DNA of 64,000 bases from Helicostylum pulchrum (GCA_025677825.1 JAIXMO010000055.1:1-64000); one strand, 5' to 3'. Numbered from the stretch's first letter, positions 11,072-23,241 are shown. The notes: generated by a model from the letters alone, not told the origin. Program-made: numbers and translations.

Positions 11072-13767
11072 TTTTTTTAAAAGGTACTTCTTATACAAAA
11101 AAAAAGAGTAAATTAAATCTTTTTGCGTTTTTTTTCCTCTGTAAAAAAATCGCCATTACAACAATAGCTTACATTCTATATTTAAAGAAAGAGAAAGAAA
11201 AAAGAGGCCAAGGTTTCAGTACAACTATTTCTCAACCAGTGAACATCCAGGGGGGTTTAAAGACCGATATTTTTTCTTTTCTCTTGAGCCAACCGTGACA
11301 TCATTTGTTGTCGTTTATAACGTTGCTGTGGTAAAGTTTTTTTTTTTCATCTCGATAGTGATAGTAACTAAATCAATACCTGTCTTTTTTTTATTGGTTA
11401 CTATGTGAAATCTGTGTACTTCGACAAATCTGTCAAAATAAATAAATATTTAGGATTTCTCACATTAAAATTAATCCCGTCTTTTTTTTTAAAATGAGCA
11501 ATGTTTATACCTACGATTTCAGAAGAGGCAGCGAAAGCAGTTACATAATGAAACTATAGGGGATAGGTTCAACTGTATGTTTGCCGCGTTTATGGGTGTT
11601 TAAATAGCTCTTTACAGCCAAATTTCGACCGACAATGGTGTGATACAAGTAAAGTATTTATGTTTTACGGCTGCTAATTCTTGTAATACATCCCTTGCGC
11701 TTATTGGCTATGATCACTTTCAGGTACAATCCTATTAATCGACGAGCACCGAACGTCTTGACCAATGTGTTTTATAATAAAACTCTACTTTGATTCTTCA
11801 TGATATCAAACCGTTAAGTCATGATTTAACATATACATTATAAATTACAGCTCTACTTTTTTACACTTCTGTTTATTCACAGAAAACTCTTTGAGCGAGT
11901 GTTTGGACAAAATGATTTTGTCAAAAACGATTTACCCATTCCCGTGCAACCAATGTTTTAAGTAACCAAATATATTTAGGATAAAAAAAAGCTACCCTTT
12001 TTACTTTCAAGAAGCACATCGTACGCGATCCATACATACTAGACTCTTCTTTCTTCTAGTGACACTCTTTTTATACTGTGATTCTTTGCAACATACTCTG
12101 TTCATTTTTCAAACTATGGTGCCTCATTTTTCCTTGTACAAGAGCCCAAAACTGATCCAGTATATAAGGGGGCCGATACATATTATATATATAAAAAAAA
12201 CTCACATGAATGTCGATAAGTATCGGATGCATCTTGCAAAAGAAAACTACCTGGTAAAGGCACGTGCAGTACAACCTGTTACAAGACCTTAGCGTTGAAT
12301 GTATTAATTGCGCTTTTTAAAACGATAGATAAGACCCGCTCTATTTTCGGCTAACTATTCAAACTCTTGCAAAGTAAAAAAGAAGAACGAAAAATAAAAC
12401 GTTTATATAAAGAAAAACAACTACTTTTTGTTATTATTATTTTTATTATTATTATTTTTAAAAAAAAAAGTTACTAGTGCTTTGGCCTTTACAATAAGGA
12501 AACAAAAAAAGTTTCCAAAGTGAAAGTTTCCCAAGACTAACCACGAGGAGGTACACTAGCTGAAGTCTCATCACGTTAATACATATACGTGAAAATATAT
12601 ATACATATATATATATAAAGGATGATGCCAACGGATAAGTATCCACAACAACACAACTACTTAATGATACTATTTTCCTTAGATAAGACTACCGAGACGA
12701 GAACCATCAATCCAACCTCCCTACGATATCCGCATGGTTGGTGTGCCATTACACACACGAACCGCTTGTAAACGAGGACGAGAGAGAAGGAGACAGAACC
12801 CATCAAGGAAGAATATACTCGCCAGAAATCAGAATCATCATTGCTTTTACAAACCCATTGACATTACTGGCAATATCCAACAAAAGAACGGGTCAACAAA
12901 CTGCTGAAGTTTTTTATCAGAAGACTGAATACCTCCAACCATGACCCTTTGCGATATCTGCATGGTTGTAGGTGCTGTTTCAGAAACATCAGTACCAACG
13001 TTAGAAAATTTGTACAACAACTTTCTTTGTGAGAAAAAAAAAGATGATAAAGTACTCTTCTAATTTATCTAAAGTCATATTTTTTTTATTATTAAAAACA
13101 CTGAACGAGTAGTCACTGTTTTTCAATGTTTGATATTAAAGACGTATTTCTAACAACTAATTTTTACTATATAACTTTGATAAAAAAAGCTTTTCTTGAT
13201 TTTTTAATTTCAAAAAACGTTTATTTTAACTATTGCTAAAAAAATCCTGGCGCCAGAATGCTCACGTAAAAAAATTTTATAAATGAGTACGAGAAACTCA
13301 AAGGGTTTTAATTCATTATGGATATTGCCTGTAAATACCTATTACGATTCCAATTTACAAGTTTTCGCAAGTGGTAGATATATACTACCGGAGAATTACT
13401 TTTTTTGTAAAAGATACACAGACGCAATGTATAAAAAAATTAATCCCCTGAATTTTTATTTAAAATATTCATAAAGAAAGAGATACGTCTCGTAATAAAG
13501 CAGAGTGTTTTTTTTCTTTCGAAACGTATATTTTTGGTAGTTTCTAAAAGGTGGAATAACTAGGTGACAAATTATATCAAGGTTTGAGAAAAGTATAAAT
13601 CACTTGTTACTCGTTAAATAATTTTTCAGCGTGAAAAATAAATTTACTCCCATAAGAAAAAGTATAATAAAATGAAGAACAAAGAAGTTCATCCTACATT
13701 ACTATATGTATGGGCCTTCAAAAAGAAATTGGGTTTTCAATTTCATCATATTTTTTTTCTATAACAA
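11072..13767. other. Gene-poor region, 2.7 kb, containing a dispersed repeat
   Basis: No intact gene is supported. The notable content is the repeat at 12427-12800. Short coding-like stretches occur on the minus strand around 11285-11370 (LPQQRYKRQQMMSRLAQE) and on the plus strand near 11725-11785, but neither can be joined into a convincing gene. The rest is AT-rich. Confidence 0.5.
12427..12800 (+). repeat. Dispersed repeat family A, copy 1
   Basis: This stretch matches the reverse complement of 45545-45892 over roughly 350 bp, by eye at about 80-90% identity. Shared blocks include GTGAAAGTTTC, GCTGAAGTCTCATCAC, GGATAAGTATCCACAACAAC, ACTACTTAATGATACTATTT, TCCAACCTCCCTACGATATC and GTTGGTGTGCCATTA. 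The middle has a TATA-rich block after TACGTGAAAA, which could be promoter-like. Homology fades just past 12800. There is no terminal inverted repeat and no reading frame long enough for a transposase, so it may be a solo LTR or a piece of a larger element. Confidence 0.85.
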
Positions 13768-14138
13768 ATGAACGGGATCCTGAATGGAAACGGGAACGGG
13801 AGCCGGAACGATAACGAAAATGGTAACGGAGACCCGTTTGAACGATTTACGCGGTTTATGGCAAACAATGTATTTAATTTTAACGACATTTTGGATCAAG
13901 GTCTGGATTTCATTTGTAGAATGTGTAACTGTTTGTATATTCATTAGATAATGAAGTCTACTCGCAATTTGAATGACCCCATAGAGCTCATCCCCCAGAA
14001 GCGAGCTTACTTGTAAATTTGAACGATCACTTAGACGACATCGTTGGTGCTTTGATCGCTCTAAGACAAGCGCCTGAATATTTAGTAGCAACTACAAGAT
14101 TTGGTGACCAGCTTGCGTGGAATGATCCGGCACGATAA
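13768..14138 (+). pseudogene. Two-exon reading frame interrupted by one in-frame TGA
   Basis: Exons 13768-13900 and 13948-14138 (47-nt intron, donor GTCTGG, acceptor ATTAG) join in frame to 108 codons. The product starts MNGILNGNGNGSRNDNENG, continues DPFERFTRFMANNVFNFND and, after the splice, NEVYSQFE, then TGA (13974-13976),  then PHRAHPPEASLLVNLNDHLD, DIVGALIALRQAPEYL and VATTRFGDQLAWNDPAR to a TAA stop. The text on both sides of the TGA looks like one conserved protein, and a single C-to-T change from CGA would explain the stop. It may be a young pseudogene, a sequencing error or a readthrough case. Family not recognised. Confidence 0.5.
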
Positions 14139-15434
14139 CTTTTTTTTTTAAAAAAAAAATCAATTATCTTTCCATTTGTATCTTTACGTTGAGCTTCCTT
14201 TGGCGTACTTTTTAATTTTGAGCAAAAAGCTCGTTCACCTTGCTCAAATCCATTTTTTTTTTCAGCGTAAAACTTTAAAAGTAAAGATCCAGCTTCATGA
14301 TAAACATTAACTGTATTCACTGAAAGTGGATTTGACGGGACAAAAGTCCTTGTCATAATAGTATTGGTTATGAAATGACTAGAGGTTCGTGGAGTGATTT
14401 TTGAGGAACTGGTTAACAGTCCTGTTAGACCTAGTACAACTGTTTTGCTGATCAACAACGAAAATATCTTTTGAAGAAGAAGGATTTAAAATCAATACCG
14501 TAATGTCCTCCGGAAAAGTGAATGTGTGTGCGAACCAAAGCTAGGCGTCAGAGTAAAACGCCCCCTCTTGCTACAAGTTCAAGTACAGGTAAAAGTACAA
14601 ATACAAGAACAAGAACAAATAGCTCAGATCTAGGAGGAGGAGAAGTCTGTGACCTAGAGCGTACCTAAGGCCACTGTTATATGAAAACACTGGCCGCTTA
14701 CACCGAGCAGCCCTTTGGAAACCTTCTGGGAGGGTTGCTGACGCTGGCCTTTGAGCTGTTCCAAGAATGGTCCCCCCCCCTTTTTTTGTGCTGTATAATC
14801 TTATATGGGGAAATTTCTCGCACAAGAGAGTGTGGTATATTACTTTTTTTTACTTACCTTTATAAAGCGTTCTTAAAAAAAAAGCAGCACGATACGCTAT
14901 CATAGTCGCGGTGAAACCACATTTGAAGGCTCGTAACAAGTTGCTCTTGTGTACAGCAGTATCCTTTCGTACGGACATCAAAAAGAAAACAAAAGAACTA
15001 GAAAAAAGCAGAATAATCAATACAAGATATAAAGACGTACATGAGAAAAATATAATACTTACGGGTATACACAGTAAAAAAGGAAAAAGAGAAATAAAAG
15101 TGATTATCATAAAAAGAAAAAGAGTAATTTTATTACGAATGATAAAATACAGAGTCTATATTTTATCACACGATTTATTTAATCAATGCTGCTTTTTTTT
15201 TTTTTTTTTTTTTTTTTTTCGCTTGCTACGCGTCGCCCTGCGGGCTTACAGACTTCTAATATTTTACGGAATCTCCAAGACAAAGACACTTCTTTCATAT
15301 AACTTGAGTATGACGTAGAGGTTCGGTCACGCTTTTTTTTTGAATCAAGAGATTCGGAGTGAAAGATTGAGGCGAATCGTGACCTGTGTTTTTTGTACTC
15401 TTTTTCTCCAATCCTCTTTTTGTTTTATACAGCA
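14139..15434. other. Mostly noncoding, with a GC-richer island and one doubtful small gene
   Basis: Between the interrupted frame and the CDK10 gene. The 14.50-14.78 kb part is clearly less AT-rich than its surroundings and contains a run of nine C. The minus strand around 14157-14460 is open (SNPLSVNTVNVYHEAG, KFYAEKKNGFEQGERAF) but lacks an ATG at its open end. Poly-T of about 30 lies at 15189-15219, followed by a short GC-rich patch (GCCCTGCGGGC). Confidence 0.45.
14654..14978 (-). CDS. Doubtful small two-exon gene, 85 aa
   Basis: Exons 14978-14858 and 14790-14654 join in frame (258 nt). The donor is a consensus GTAAGT and the acceptor is ATTATACAG. The product would begin MSVRKDTAVHKSNLLRAFK, continue CGFTATMIAYRAAFFLRTLY and, after the splice, PFLEQLKGQRQQPSQK and VSKGLLGVSGQC. 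It is basic, with a weakly hydrophobic segment. Against it: exon 2 starts with homopolymer A7 and G9 runs, and no family is recognisable. The splice pattern and open frame are the only support. Confidence 0.25.
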
Positions 15435-16907
15435 ATGACAGAGTCACCTCAAGTTAGCCGTACTATAAAACTATCAACAGTCAAAGGTACGCAAATAGAG
15501 TGTAATGAGTCACCTTTTTACGGTAATTGTAGAGATGTAGAAGATTTTGAAAAGTTAAATCGAGTTGGAGAGGGAACTTATGGTGTAGTATAGTAAGTTC
15601 ATATACGCTGTAAAAAAAAAGAAAAAAAAAAAGCTTTCTCTCTGTGTATTTACTGTTTAATAGTCGTGTAAGAGATACGAGAACGAAACAAATTGTTGCT
15701 TTGAAAAAAATTAGAATGGAGCGTGAGACAGATGGTATGCCAGTATCGAGTTTACGAGAAATCAGTATTTTAAAAAGAATGAAGCATCAGAATATTGTGA
15801 ATGTTACAGATGTTGCTGTAGGTCCACGCTTAGAGTCCATATTTTTAGTAATGGAATACTGTGAACAAGTATGTTATTTTTTTTTTAAATACGCATCCTA
15901 TGGTATATATCTGGACCATTAATCACATTAAAAAAAAAAAAAAAGGATTTGGGTAGTTTATTAGATATGGTGCCAACACCTTATACACCATCAGAAAGTA
16001 AGTTTTTAAATGATACGCACACACATAAAAAAAAACCAGTATTTAATTTAATTTTTTTTTGTTGAAAATAGTTAAATGTTTAATGTTACAATTATTAAGA
16101 GGCTTAGAGTATTGCCACAGTCATTCAATCATTCATAGAGATTTAAAAATGTCAAATTTATTACTTACATTTACAGGCGTACTTAAAATTGGTATATAAC
16201 GAGATATTTGTAAATGGAATATAAACTATGAATTAACGCACTTTCTTAATTTGTAGCTGATTTTGGATTAGCTAGAACATTAAGTTTACCAGGGAAACCA
16301 ATGACACCCAACGTAGTTACATTATGGTACCGAGCACCCGAAGTTTTATTTGGAGATACAAATTACACAACCGCCATTGATTTATGGTCAGCTGGATGTA
16401 TCATGGGGGAATTAATGCAGCATAAACCGTTATTACCCGGTAATACGGAGCAGGCACAGTTAGACTTGATTGTTAAATTATTAGGTTCGCCTAACGATTC
16501 CATCTGGCCTGGATTTAGTAAATTACCTTCAGCCAAAGCACTTGTATTACCCACCCAATCTTATAACAATATCAAGGAAGTCTTTCCAAGATACAGTGAA
16601 AACACACTTGGGTTACTTGCTGCATTACTGACTTATAACCCAAAGACTCGTTTTACTGTCAAACAGGCAATTGCTCATCCTTACTTTCAAGAATCTCCTA
16701 GAGCTCAAGATCCTGCCTTGTTACCCACCTATCCCGAAGTTAGAAACCAATTAGCAGAAAGAGAAAGGTAAATAAGAGAAATAATTTTTTTTTAGTAAAT
16801 GGAATTCTTATTTAATGCCTGTTAGTAAACGAAGAGCACATGAAGAAGAACGTAAAAGAAGAACAGCAAAAGAAGATACAGAAGCAGCGAATAAAAGAAG
16901 AAGATAA
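15435..16907 (+). CDS. CDK10: Cyclin-dependent kinase, CDK10 type
   Basis: Six exons (15435-15592, 15664-15868, 15946-15997, 16072-16191, 16257-16767, 16796-16907) give 385 aa. Animal CDK10 pairs with cyclin M and phosphorylates transcription factors such as ETS2; the fungal role is little known. Landmarks: [19 protein letters not shown] (glycine loop 45-50), VALKK (Lys67), the PVSSLRE helix (79-85; PISSLRE in animals), HRDLKMSN (Asp162), DFGLAR (180-185) and [14 protein letters not shown] with the T-loop Thr at about 195. The motifs [16 protein letters not shown] and IWPGFSKLP are typical of CDK10 rather than CDK11 or Cdc2. The C-terminal tail is strongly basic ([18 protein letters not shown]), nuclear-signal-like. 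Two in-frame acceptors 30 nt apart precede the last exon. Confidence 0.93.
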
Positions 16908-17080
16908 AAAAAAAAAAAAAAAAAAAAGGAAAAAATAATTGTAAAAGAAGATCATGTTGTACATAAATAAAATAATTTTGACTTGAATTTTATTGATTTT
17001 TTTACATGCAAAAAGAAAAGAAAAAGAAAGGTGTTTGTGCTTGTGTGTATTTGTGCATGGGGGAGGAGGTTTACATAATA

Positions 17081-18881
17081 TTATTGTTCACTATAAAGAT
17101 AATAAAGTAAATTAGTAGATAACCCACAATTTTTATAAAAAAATACTTACGTAAAAATGAACAAGTTATTGGTTGCAGCAATAGCAATTGTGTTTTCTTG
17201 TGGATGCCATGAAGAATGCAAGATCTTTTTGTTAAAGTCCATGCTATCAGCACTAGGAGCAGAGTTTCTAGCCATTGACATTTTGTTTTTAGAAGAGCCG
17301 AGGCGCTTAGATCTGAAGGCACTCTTATCAGCCTGCAAAGCAATATCCGTTTTGCCCTCACGATCATATAAATGGAACATGTTGTTATAAGAACCGGTCA
17401 TAACATGACTATTATTTCAACATACATATAAATAAACCTAATAATATATGGATGTAATATATATATATATATATAATTTATACCTGTCATCACCACTAAA
17501 GGTACATTCAAACTTGTCGAAGATACAATCGTTTTCATATAAATCGCATAATCTTGTTCTTAATTGGTCATGAATGTTGATAGTTTGAACAGGCTTATTA
17601 TCCATGTTGATGTCCCAAATCTTTAAAGTAAGATAGTCTCTGGAAAGAATGTATCTACCATCATGACTAAAGTTGATATCAGAAACAGAAGAAATGATTT
17701 CAGAAAAGAATGAACGATGAGCAGGATCTTCAGCTTCTTCAAAGACTATATGGGGTTATATTAGTAGAGTATACGAAAAATCATTCGATTTTTTTTTGGG
17801 TACCTTTAGCGTGTTGGTCACATAATGCAGATTCTCTCATATCACTCAATTTAATTGTACCCTTGCTAGAACTATACATGAATACGTTACATTGCTCAGG
17901 ATGGAATTCAGCAGCTGTAATAACTTCAGTCAACTCTTCCATATTAGCCGGTTTAATATCAACAATGTCTAAAAAAAATAACAACGATTAGACTATATTC
18001 ATTATTAAGCTAGAATACTACTTACTGAAACTTTGATCAGATACATCCAAGTTCCAAAGGTTTACTCTCAAATCATCAGCAGAGATATAAGTTTCGCCAT
18101 CGGAATTAATGGAGATGGAATTGATATGATAGGTATGAGCTACATACACACATATATGAATATATAAAAAAGGTTAACGTTTAAAATAAAGCATAAAGAA
18201 TATATATGAATTTACCATTAGCATAAACTTTTCTAGGAACAGCAGCGACAATGGTATCATGATGAGTCAAAGTAGGTAAACGAAGAGTGTTGACAGGGCT
18301 AGGATTGGGAGCAATACTGTTTTCAGTGACCAACTTTAACGACTTGTCAAATACCTTCCATAATTTGATAGTTTTATCTAGAATATACAGATTTAAATTA
18401 GATGTTTACAAACAACAACCACAACATACCATTGGTAGATAATAAAAAGTGAGCAGAGTTTTGTCTCTTGCACCATTTAATCTTGTTTATTTTCTCTTCT
18501 ATTTCCAAACTCTTTAAATAATCGAATTCTGCTTCATGAGATTGGAACTCTGTATAGAATCGATATTCACAATTCTTTTTCTATTATAAATAAAACAGGT
18601 AAGCAAAATTTCTTTTTTTGTTGTTGTAAGAGAAGGTACTTTACACTTTCATTTCTTTCAAATAATACAACGCGTCCACCTTTATCACCTGTAGCAAGAT
18701 AATCACCAGTTTGGTCAAACTCGACTGTTGAAATAATATCAGCTAGCAACAAAAACAAAAGAGAGGTGAGATGCTTTGTACTACTTTTTCTTTTTCTTTT
18801 TTTTTTACCATCCGTGATATCATCAGAGTCGCCTTTATCACCAAAACATTGTGCAAACTTCCAATTGTGTTCTTCAGACAT
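17081..18881 (-). CDS. CDC55: PP2A regulatory subunit B (B55), WD40 propeller
   Basis: Nine exons (18881-18809, 18742-18645, 18580-18430, 18377-18216, 18139-18026, 17968-17804, 17745-17484, 17408-17151, 17090-17081) give 430 aa, close to the usual length. B55 is the substrate-selecting subunit of protein phosphatase 2A, controlling mitotic exit and morphogenesis. Diagnostic stretches: [120 protein letters not shown] and FVITGSYNN-type (here [15 protein letters not shown]). The last coding exon is only 10 nt (encoding EQ and stop), replacing the usual short C-terminal tail. The start is shared with a divergent PPR gene 440 bp away. Confidence 0.96.
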
Positions 18882-19321
18882 TATATAAACCGTTTCTTTT
18901 TTTCTTGGATTAGAAAATTACTGTCTTTTCTTTTTACAAAAAAATAAAATAAATATGTGTATATAAAAAAAAAAAAGAGAGAAAAGAGAGGGGAATGAAA
19001 AAAAAAAACGTTGTTTTTTTCGAGAATCTCCCCTTCTCTCCCCCTCACTTTTTAAAAAGGCGCTCTTTTTTTTACTTTACCTTTTTCTGCGTCAGCTATT
19101 TTGTTTATTATAGTATTAATACTATTCTTTTAAATCAAAGAGAGATACTTTTTCGCTGCTCTACAAAAAAAAAAGAAGACGAGCTTTTTTTTCTGTAGGT
19201 GACGTCGGTTAAAATTATTTGTGAATTAGTTTGAGTCTCCGTTTTTTTTTTTGTGGGCAGCTGGTTATTTGAAGGGGGCGGTACCTAGTCTCACACACAT
19301 TTTTTTTTTCTTGCAGTCTCA
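18882..19321. promoter_or_regulatory. Divergent promoter of PP2A B55 and the PPR gene
   Basis: 440 bp between two start codons pointing away from each other. It has several A- and T-rich tracts and a T-rich stretch directly before the PPR start. No named factor site is convincing. Confidence 0.5.
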
Positions 19322-20446
19322 ATGTCAAGTATTCATTGCAACAAATTTTTACTTCAAAATGTATTCAAGACACTGTTTATTTCGAAACCAGCGATTACGA
19401 CGTTTGGAAAGAGAAGGATAGCGACGACAGCTATCCCTAAAAAACTCGTGGATTACAATCGATCTATAAAGACACATGCACTGACGTTTAAAAAGAAGGA
19501 ATCGAGTCAAAGAGAAGCGATTAAAGTACTGCAAGAAATGAAATTAAAGCATATTGAACCCAACAGTCAAACATGGTTACACTTGGTAATTGGCATGTCG
19601 TTTCAACGTCACAGGAATAATTTTCAAAATCAACGGTTGGAAGAATGGTTTAATAATTTATTAGTATCGGTAAAAGACAAGCATCGACAAGCGTCTATAC
19701 TGGATAAATTTAAAAAGGTAATCTTTCACTTATCACTGCATGGACACCCAAAGCTATTAGAGATGTTTCTACAAATGAATAGCATGATACCATTATCTGT
19801 GGAATACTGGCATTTAGCAATGAAGGGCTGTATAAAATCCCGTAATATTCAAGACGCAGAAACCTTATTTGATTTATTACGAGAAAAAACCATGGCAACA
19901 AAAACCAGTTACGAAATATTAATAGAATCCTACTTGTTTTTAAAAGACCAAGCATCAGCCAGTAAAATATTCTCAGTCATGTTACAAGATAAGATGACAG
20001 CAAATTATGATACCTATCAGTTATTTATTCAATACTACATGCATTTACCATATTCAACTGAACATGCTGAAACTCTATTCAAATTATGGCAGGCTTGTTT
20101 ATTAACAACAACTGCAAATAACAAACTAAGCGATGCAATGATTTATCAGTATCTGTCTTATTTTGGGGGAAATGGCGAATTAACAAAAGCAGAGCAAATT
20201 TATTTAGACGTGAAACCAAGAATATTAGATAGAAAATGCTTTGGTGCATTAAATAAACTCGTCATAAGTTCCTGTCAAAGGAAGCACTTACTTTCTGCAT
20301 TATCGTTGTACTATGATCTATTGGCTCAAGGATACAAACCAAGTAAATACGTCATTGATAAAATCACAAAACTATGCATAGAACGACATGATACGGAAGC
20401 CATCAAACAATTAATTGAAATCACACAACATCATTGTCAGCAATAA
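19322..20446 (+). CDS. Mitochondrial-like pentatricopeptide repeat (PPR) protein
   Basis: Single exon, 374 aa. PPR proteins bind organellar RNA through repeated 35-residue helix pairs. The N-terminus (MSSIHCNKFLLQNVFKTLF, then ISKPAITTFGKRR) is basic and acid-free, consistent with a mitochondrial presequence. Repeat-like segments include VLQEMKLKHIEPNSQTWLHL, YWHLAMKGCIKSRNIQDAET, LFDLLREKTMATKTSYEILI, KIFSVMLQDKMTANYDTYQL and SALSLYYDLLAQGYKPSKY; about six to seven repeats are visible. Fungal PPR proteins usually act in mitochondrial mRNA stability, processing or translation; the target cannot be told. It is followed after 262 bp by the TRK gene in the same direction. Confidence 0.8.
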   Translation: MSSIHCNKFLLQNVFKTLFISKPAITTFGKRRIATTAIPKKLVDYNRSIKTHALTFKKKESSQREAIKVLQEMKLKHIEPNSQTWLHLVIGMSFQRHRNNFQNQRLEEWFNNLLVSVKDKHRQASILDKFKKVIFHLSLHGHPKLLEMFLQMNSMIPLSVEYWHLAMKGCIKSRNIQDAETLFDLLREKTMATKTSYEILIESYLFLKDQASASKIFSVMLQDKMTANYDTYQLFIQYYMHLPYSTEHAETLFKLWQACLLTTTANNKLSDAMIYQYLSYFGGNGELTKAEQIYLDVKPRILDRKCFGALNKLVISSCQRKHLLSALSLYYDLLAQGYKPSKYVIDKITKLCIERHDTEAIKQLIEITQHHCQQ

Positions 20447-20669
20447 TAAATAAATAAAAAAATGTTTCTCTTTTTTCTGTTCTTGTTTTTCTTTTTTTTT
20501 AGCGTTGTGACTGCTTTAACCCTAATTGAGTTGCAATAAATCATTAAAAAAAAATAAAACGAGTTGATTCCAAATAACGTTTTTTTTTTTTTTCCTCTTT
20601 GCAACATTACATATAAATAGATCTCTTTTTTCTTTTCTTTTTTTTAATACACATATATCTTTTTTTTTC

Positions 20670-20700
<31 letters not shown>

Positions 20701-20708
20701 TGTCGGTT

Positions 20709-23241
20709 ATGAATGGACCAAAAAAGTTGAAGCAGTTTGGAGGATGGATATACAAGATATGGGACACAAAGATTCATTTTCTTCACTTGCATTACTTTTA
20801 CATTTTATTTATAACATTTTTATTCTCTGGACTCTATTATTGTGAGCCTGGAACAAATTGGAACTACATTGATGCACTGTTTATGGCTACAACAGGATCC
20901 ACCGATACCGGACTCAACACAATACCAGTATCTGAAATGTCTACGTACCACATGATTCTACTGTTTTTTAGCTCGTTCCTCGGTTGCCATGTAACCATCT
21001 CATTTTTCGTTGTCATGGTGAGACGATACTATTTCTCCAGAAGATTTGAAGAAGAACTTAAAGAAAATCAAAGAAGAAGAGAAGAATACAAGCGACAAAA
21101 GTTAGCAAGAGGGAACTCAGATTCTGTATCGGATGGTCATACAATTACGGGCCCCATTCGCCGAAGACTATCTTTATTATCAGTACGTTCAGCAAATCAT
21201 AATAAACAAACGTCGTCTTTATTCTCCAAGCGAAAAAATGCACTTGATACCCACGCTGCTACAAGTAGAACGACCGATGATATTGTTGTGCATCACACGT
21301 TACATAATATGATATCCAATGATTCTGACAGCGAAAAAGATTATAGCTCAATCGAAATAGAAAACAATACATCTGAACAACAACAACAACAACAACAACA
21401 ACAATCCACGCACCCTTTTGATAATAGTATTCCAAATGATAATAGTAATGATAGTACTACTGATGATTCATACCACCAACAAGATAGCAATAAAACAATA
21501 ACGTTTTCTGACAACTTGACATCAAATAACCCAAATCAGCAAATTACGTTTAGAGAAGACACAAATATCTTGCGAGAACGCGAGCGTAAAAAACTACTGC
21601 AAAATCGAAATAATGATGATACGACAGAGGGGATACCTTTACAGCGAACCAACTCTGAATTTGAAATCATGAGCCGACCTACTGCAAAATCCGAATTAAC
21701 TAAAAATGAAAGATATAGAATTGGTGGTACTGAATACAGAGCACTTGAAATGTTGGCTAGGATCGTACCAATGTACTATATTGGCTTTGTTGTATCATTT
21801 GGTTTTTTTTTCCGTATTTATATAGCGGCTTCTACTTTTGCACAAGAGGTACTGGCTACATCAAACCCAACTGGCCCTGTTGACCCATGGTTCTTTTCAA
21901 TGTTTATGAGTTTATCTAGTTTTACAAACTTGGGTTTGAATCATTTAGATGCCAGTATGACTCCATTTCAAAATGCCCCGGCTCCGCTTATACTTTCCAT
22001 CGTTTTAATCTTGGTCGGTAATACTGCTTTTGCCATCTTGCTGCGATTTATCATTTGGTTACTGTACATACTTACACCAAAAACAAATGTCATGCGTCGT
22101 GAAACTTATCGTTACTTGCTAGATCATCCTAGAAGGTGTTATACTACTTTATTCCCCGCAACTCAAACCTGGTGGCTTTTAATCGTTTTGATCGCTATTA
22201 CTTTGGTGGAATTAATTTGCTTTCTTGCTTTGAATTATTGGTTACCCGTTTTGGCTGATATTAGTTGGGGCTCAAGATTCCTGGATGGTTTATTTCAATC
22301 TGTAGCCACAAGAAATGGTATATACCCATGTGTGTGTGTGTTACAATAGATGTCTCATATTCTTTTTTTAATGTAGCTGGCTTTAGTGTAGTGAGTTTAG
22401 CCGATTTAAATCCAGGTGCCCAATTAGTGTATATTATTGCAATGTATATCAGTGTTTATCCTGTTGCTATTTCAATGAGAAATAGTAATATTTACCAGGT
22501 AAAGAAAAAAATACCCGCAAACAAACAAACGTAATATTTAACCTTTTTTTATTTGTATTCAGGAACGCGCATTAGGTATTTTTCGAGGTGAAGATGAAGA
22601 ACCTGTCCGCTTTTCAGAAAAGGATTTAGTAGATGCGCCATTTATCAAATTAAAGCGACACTCTACCATGACCAGTATTGCACAAAACACGAAAAAGCTA
22701 TTAAAGGGACCTGATTTCTTTGTTATTACTCAAATTCAAAGGCAGTTAACAAGTGATATTTGTTGGGTTATCACAGGCATTTTTTGTATTTGTGTTTTGG
22801 AAGCTGAATCTATCATGTCTCCCTCCCCTGTGACCATCGCTACCGTCATTTATGAATGTGTTTCAGCGTTTGGTAATGTCGGTGCTTCCACTGGATATCC
22901 AAATACGGCTACTTCGCAAGCTGCTCAATACAGATCACTAAGCAAATTAGTTTTAATTATTCTCATGTACAAAGGCAGGCACAGAGGTAAATTTATATAT
23001 ATAAACTTATTTATATAAAACTAAAAAATGCTTAATTTTTGTACCTTAAGGTTTACCTGCATCGATTGATAGATCTATTTTGTTACCATCAGATGAGTTG
23101 GCTCAAAAGGAAAAAGAAGACGAAGAGAGAAGACGAAACACTTCTGTATCTCTTGTTCATATTAGTCCTGATTCAGTTGGAACCAGTACTGCTACAAGTG
23201 GCCCTGATCATGTCATGTATGCAAGATCATGTACACTTTAG
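20709..23241 (+). CDS. TRK1: TRK-type potassium transporter
   Basis: Four exons (20709-22317, 22377-22498, 22563-22986, 23051-23241) give 781 aa. Fungal TRK proteins carry out high-affinity K+ uptake across the plasma membrane. Four membrane-pore-membrane units can be seen through their filter loops: TGSTDTGLN (62-70), SSFTNLGLN, ATRNAGFSVV (formed across the first splice) and SAFGNVGASTGYP. A long hydrophilic cytoplasmic loop after the first unit (about residues 115-350) is rich in Ser, Asn and a CAA-encoded poly-Gln tract, typical of fungal TRK. The C-terminus is charged and soluble. The start is preceded by a poly-T of 27 within 12 bp of the ATG; an in-frame TTG further up is not a start. 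The gene lies tail to tail with the RING gene, 174 bp between stops. Confidence 0.95.

Noticed and set aside
14837..14860. ACTTACCT resembling the 5' end of U1 snRNA
   Set aside because: It is the complement of a splice donor on the minus strand; the following sequence does not fit U1.
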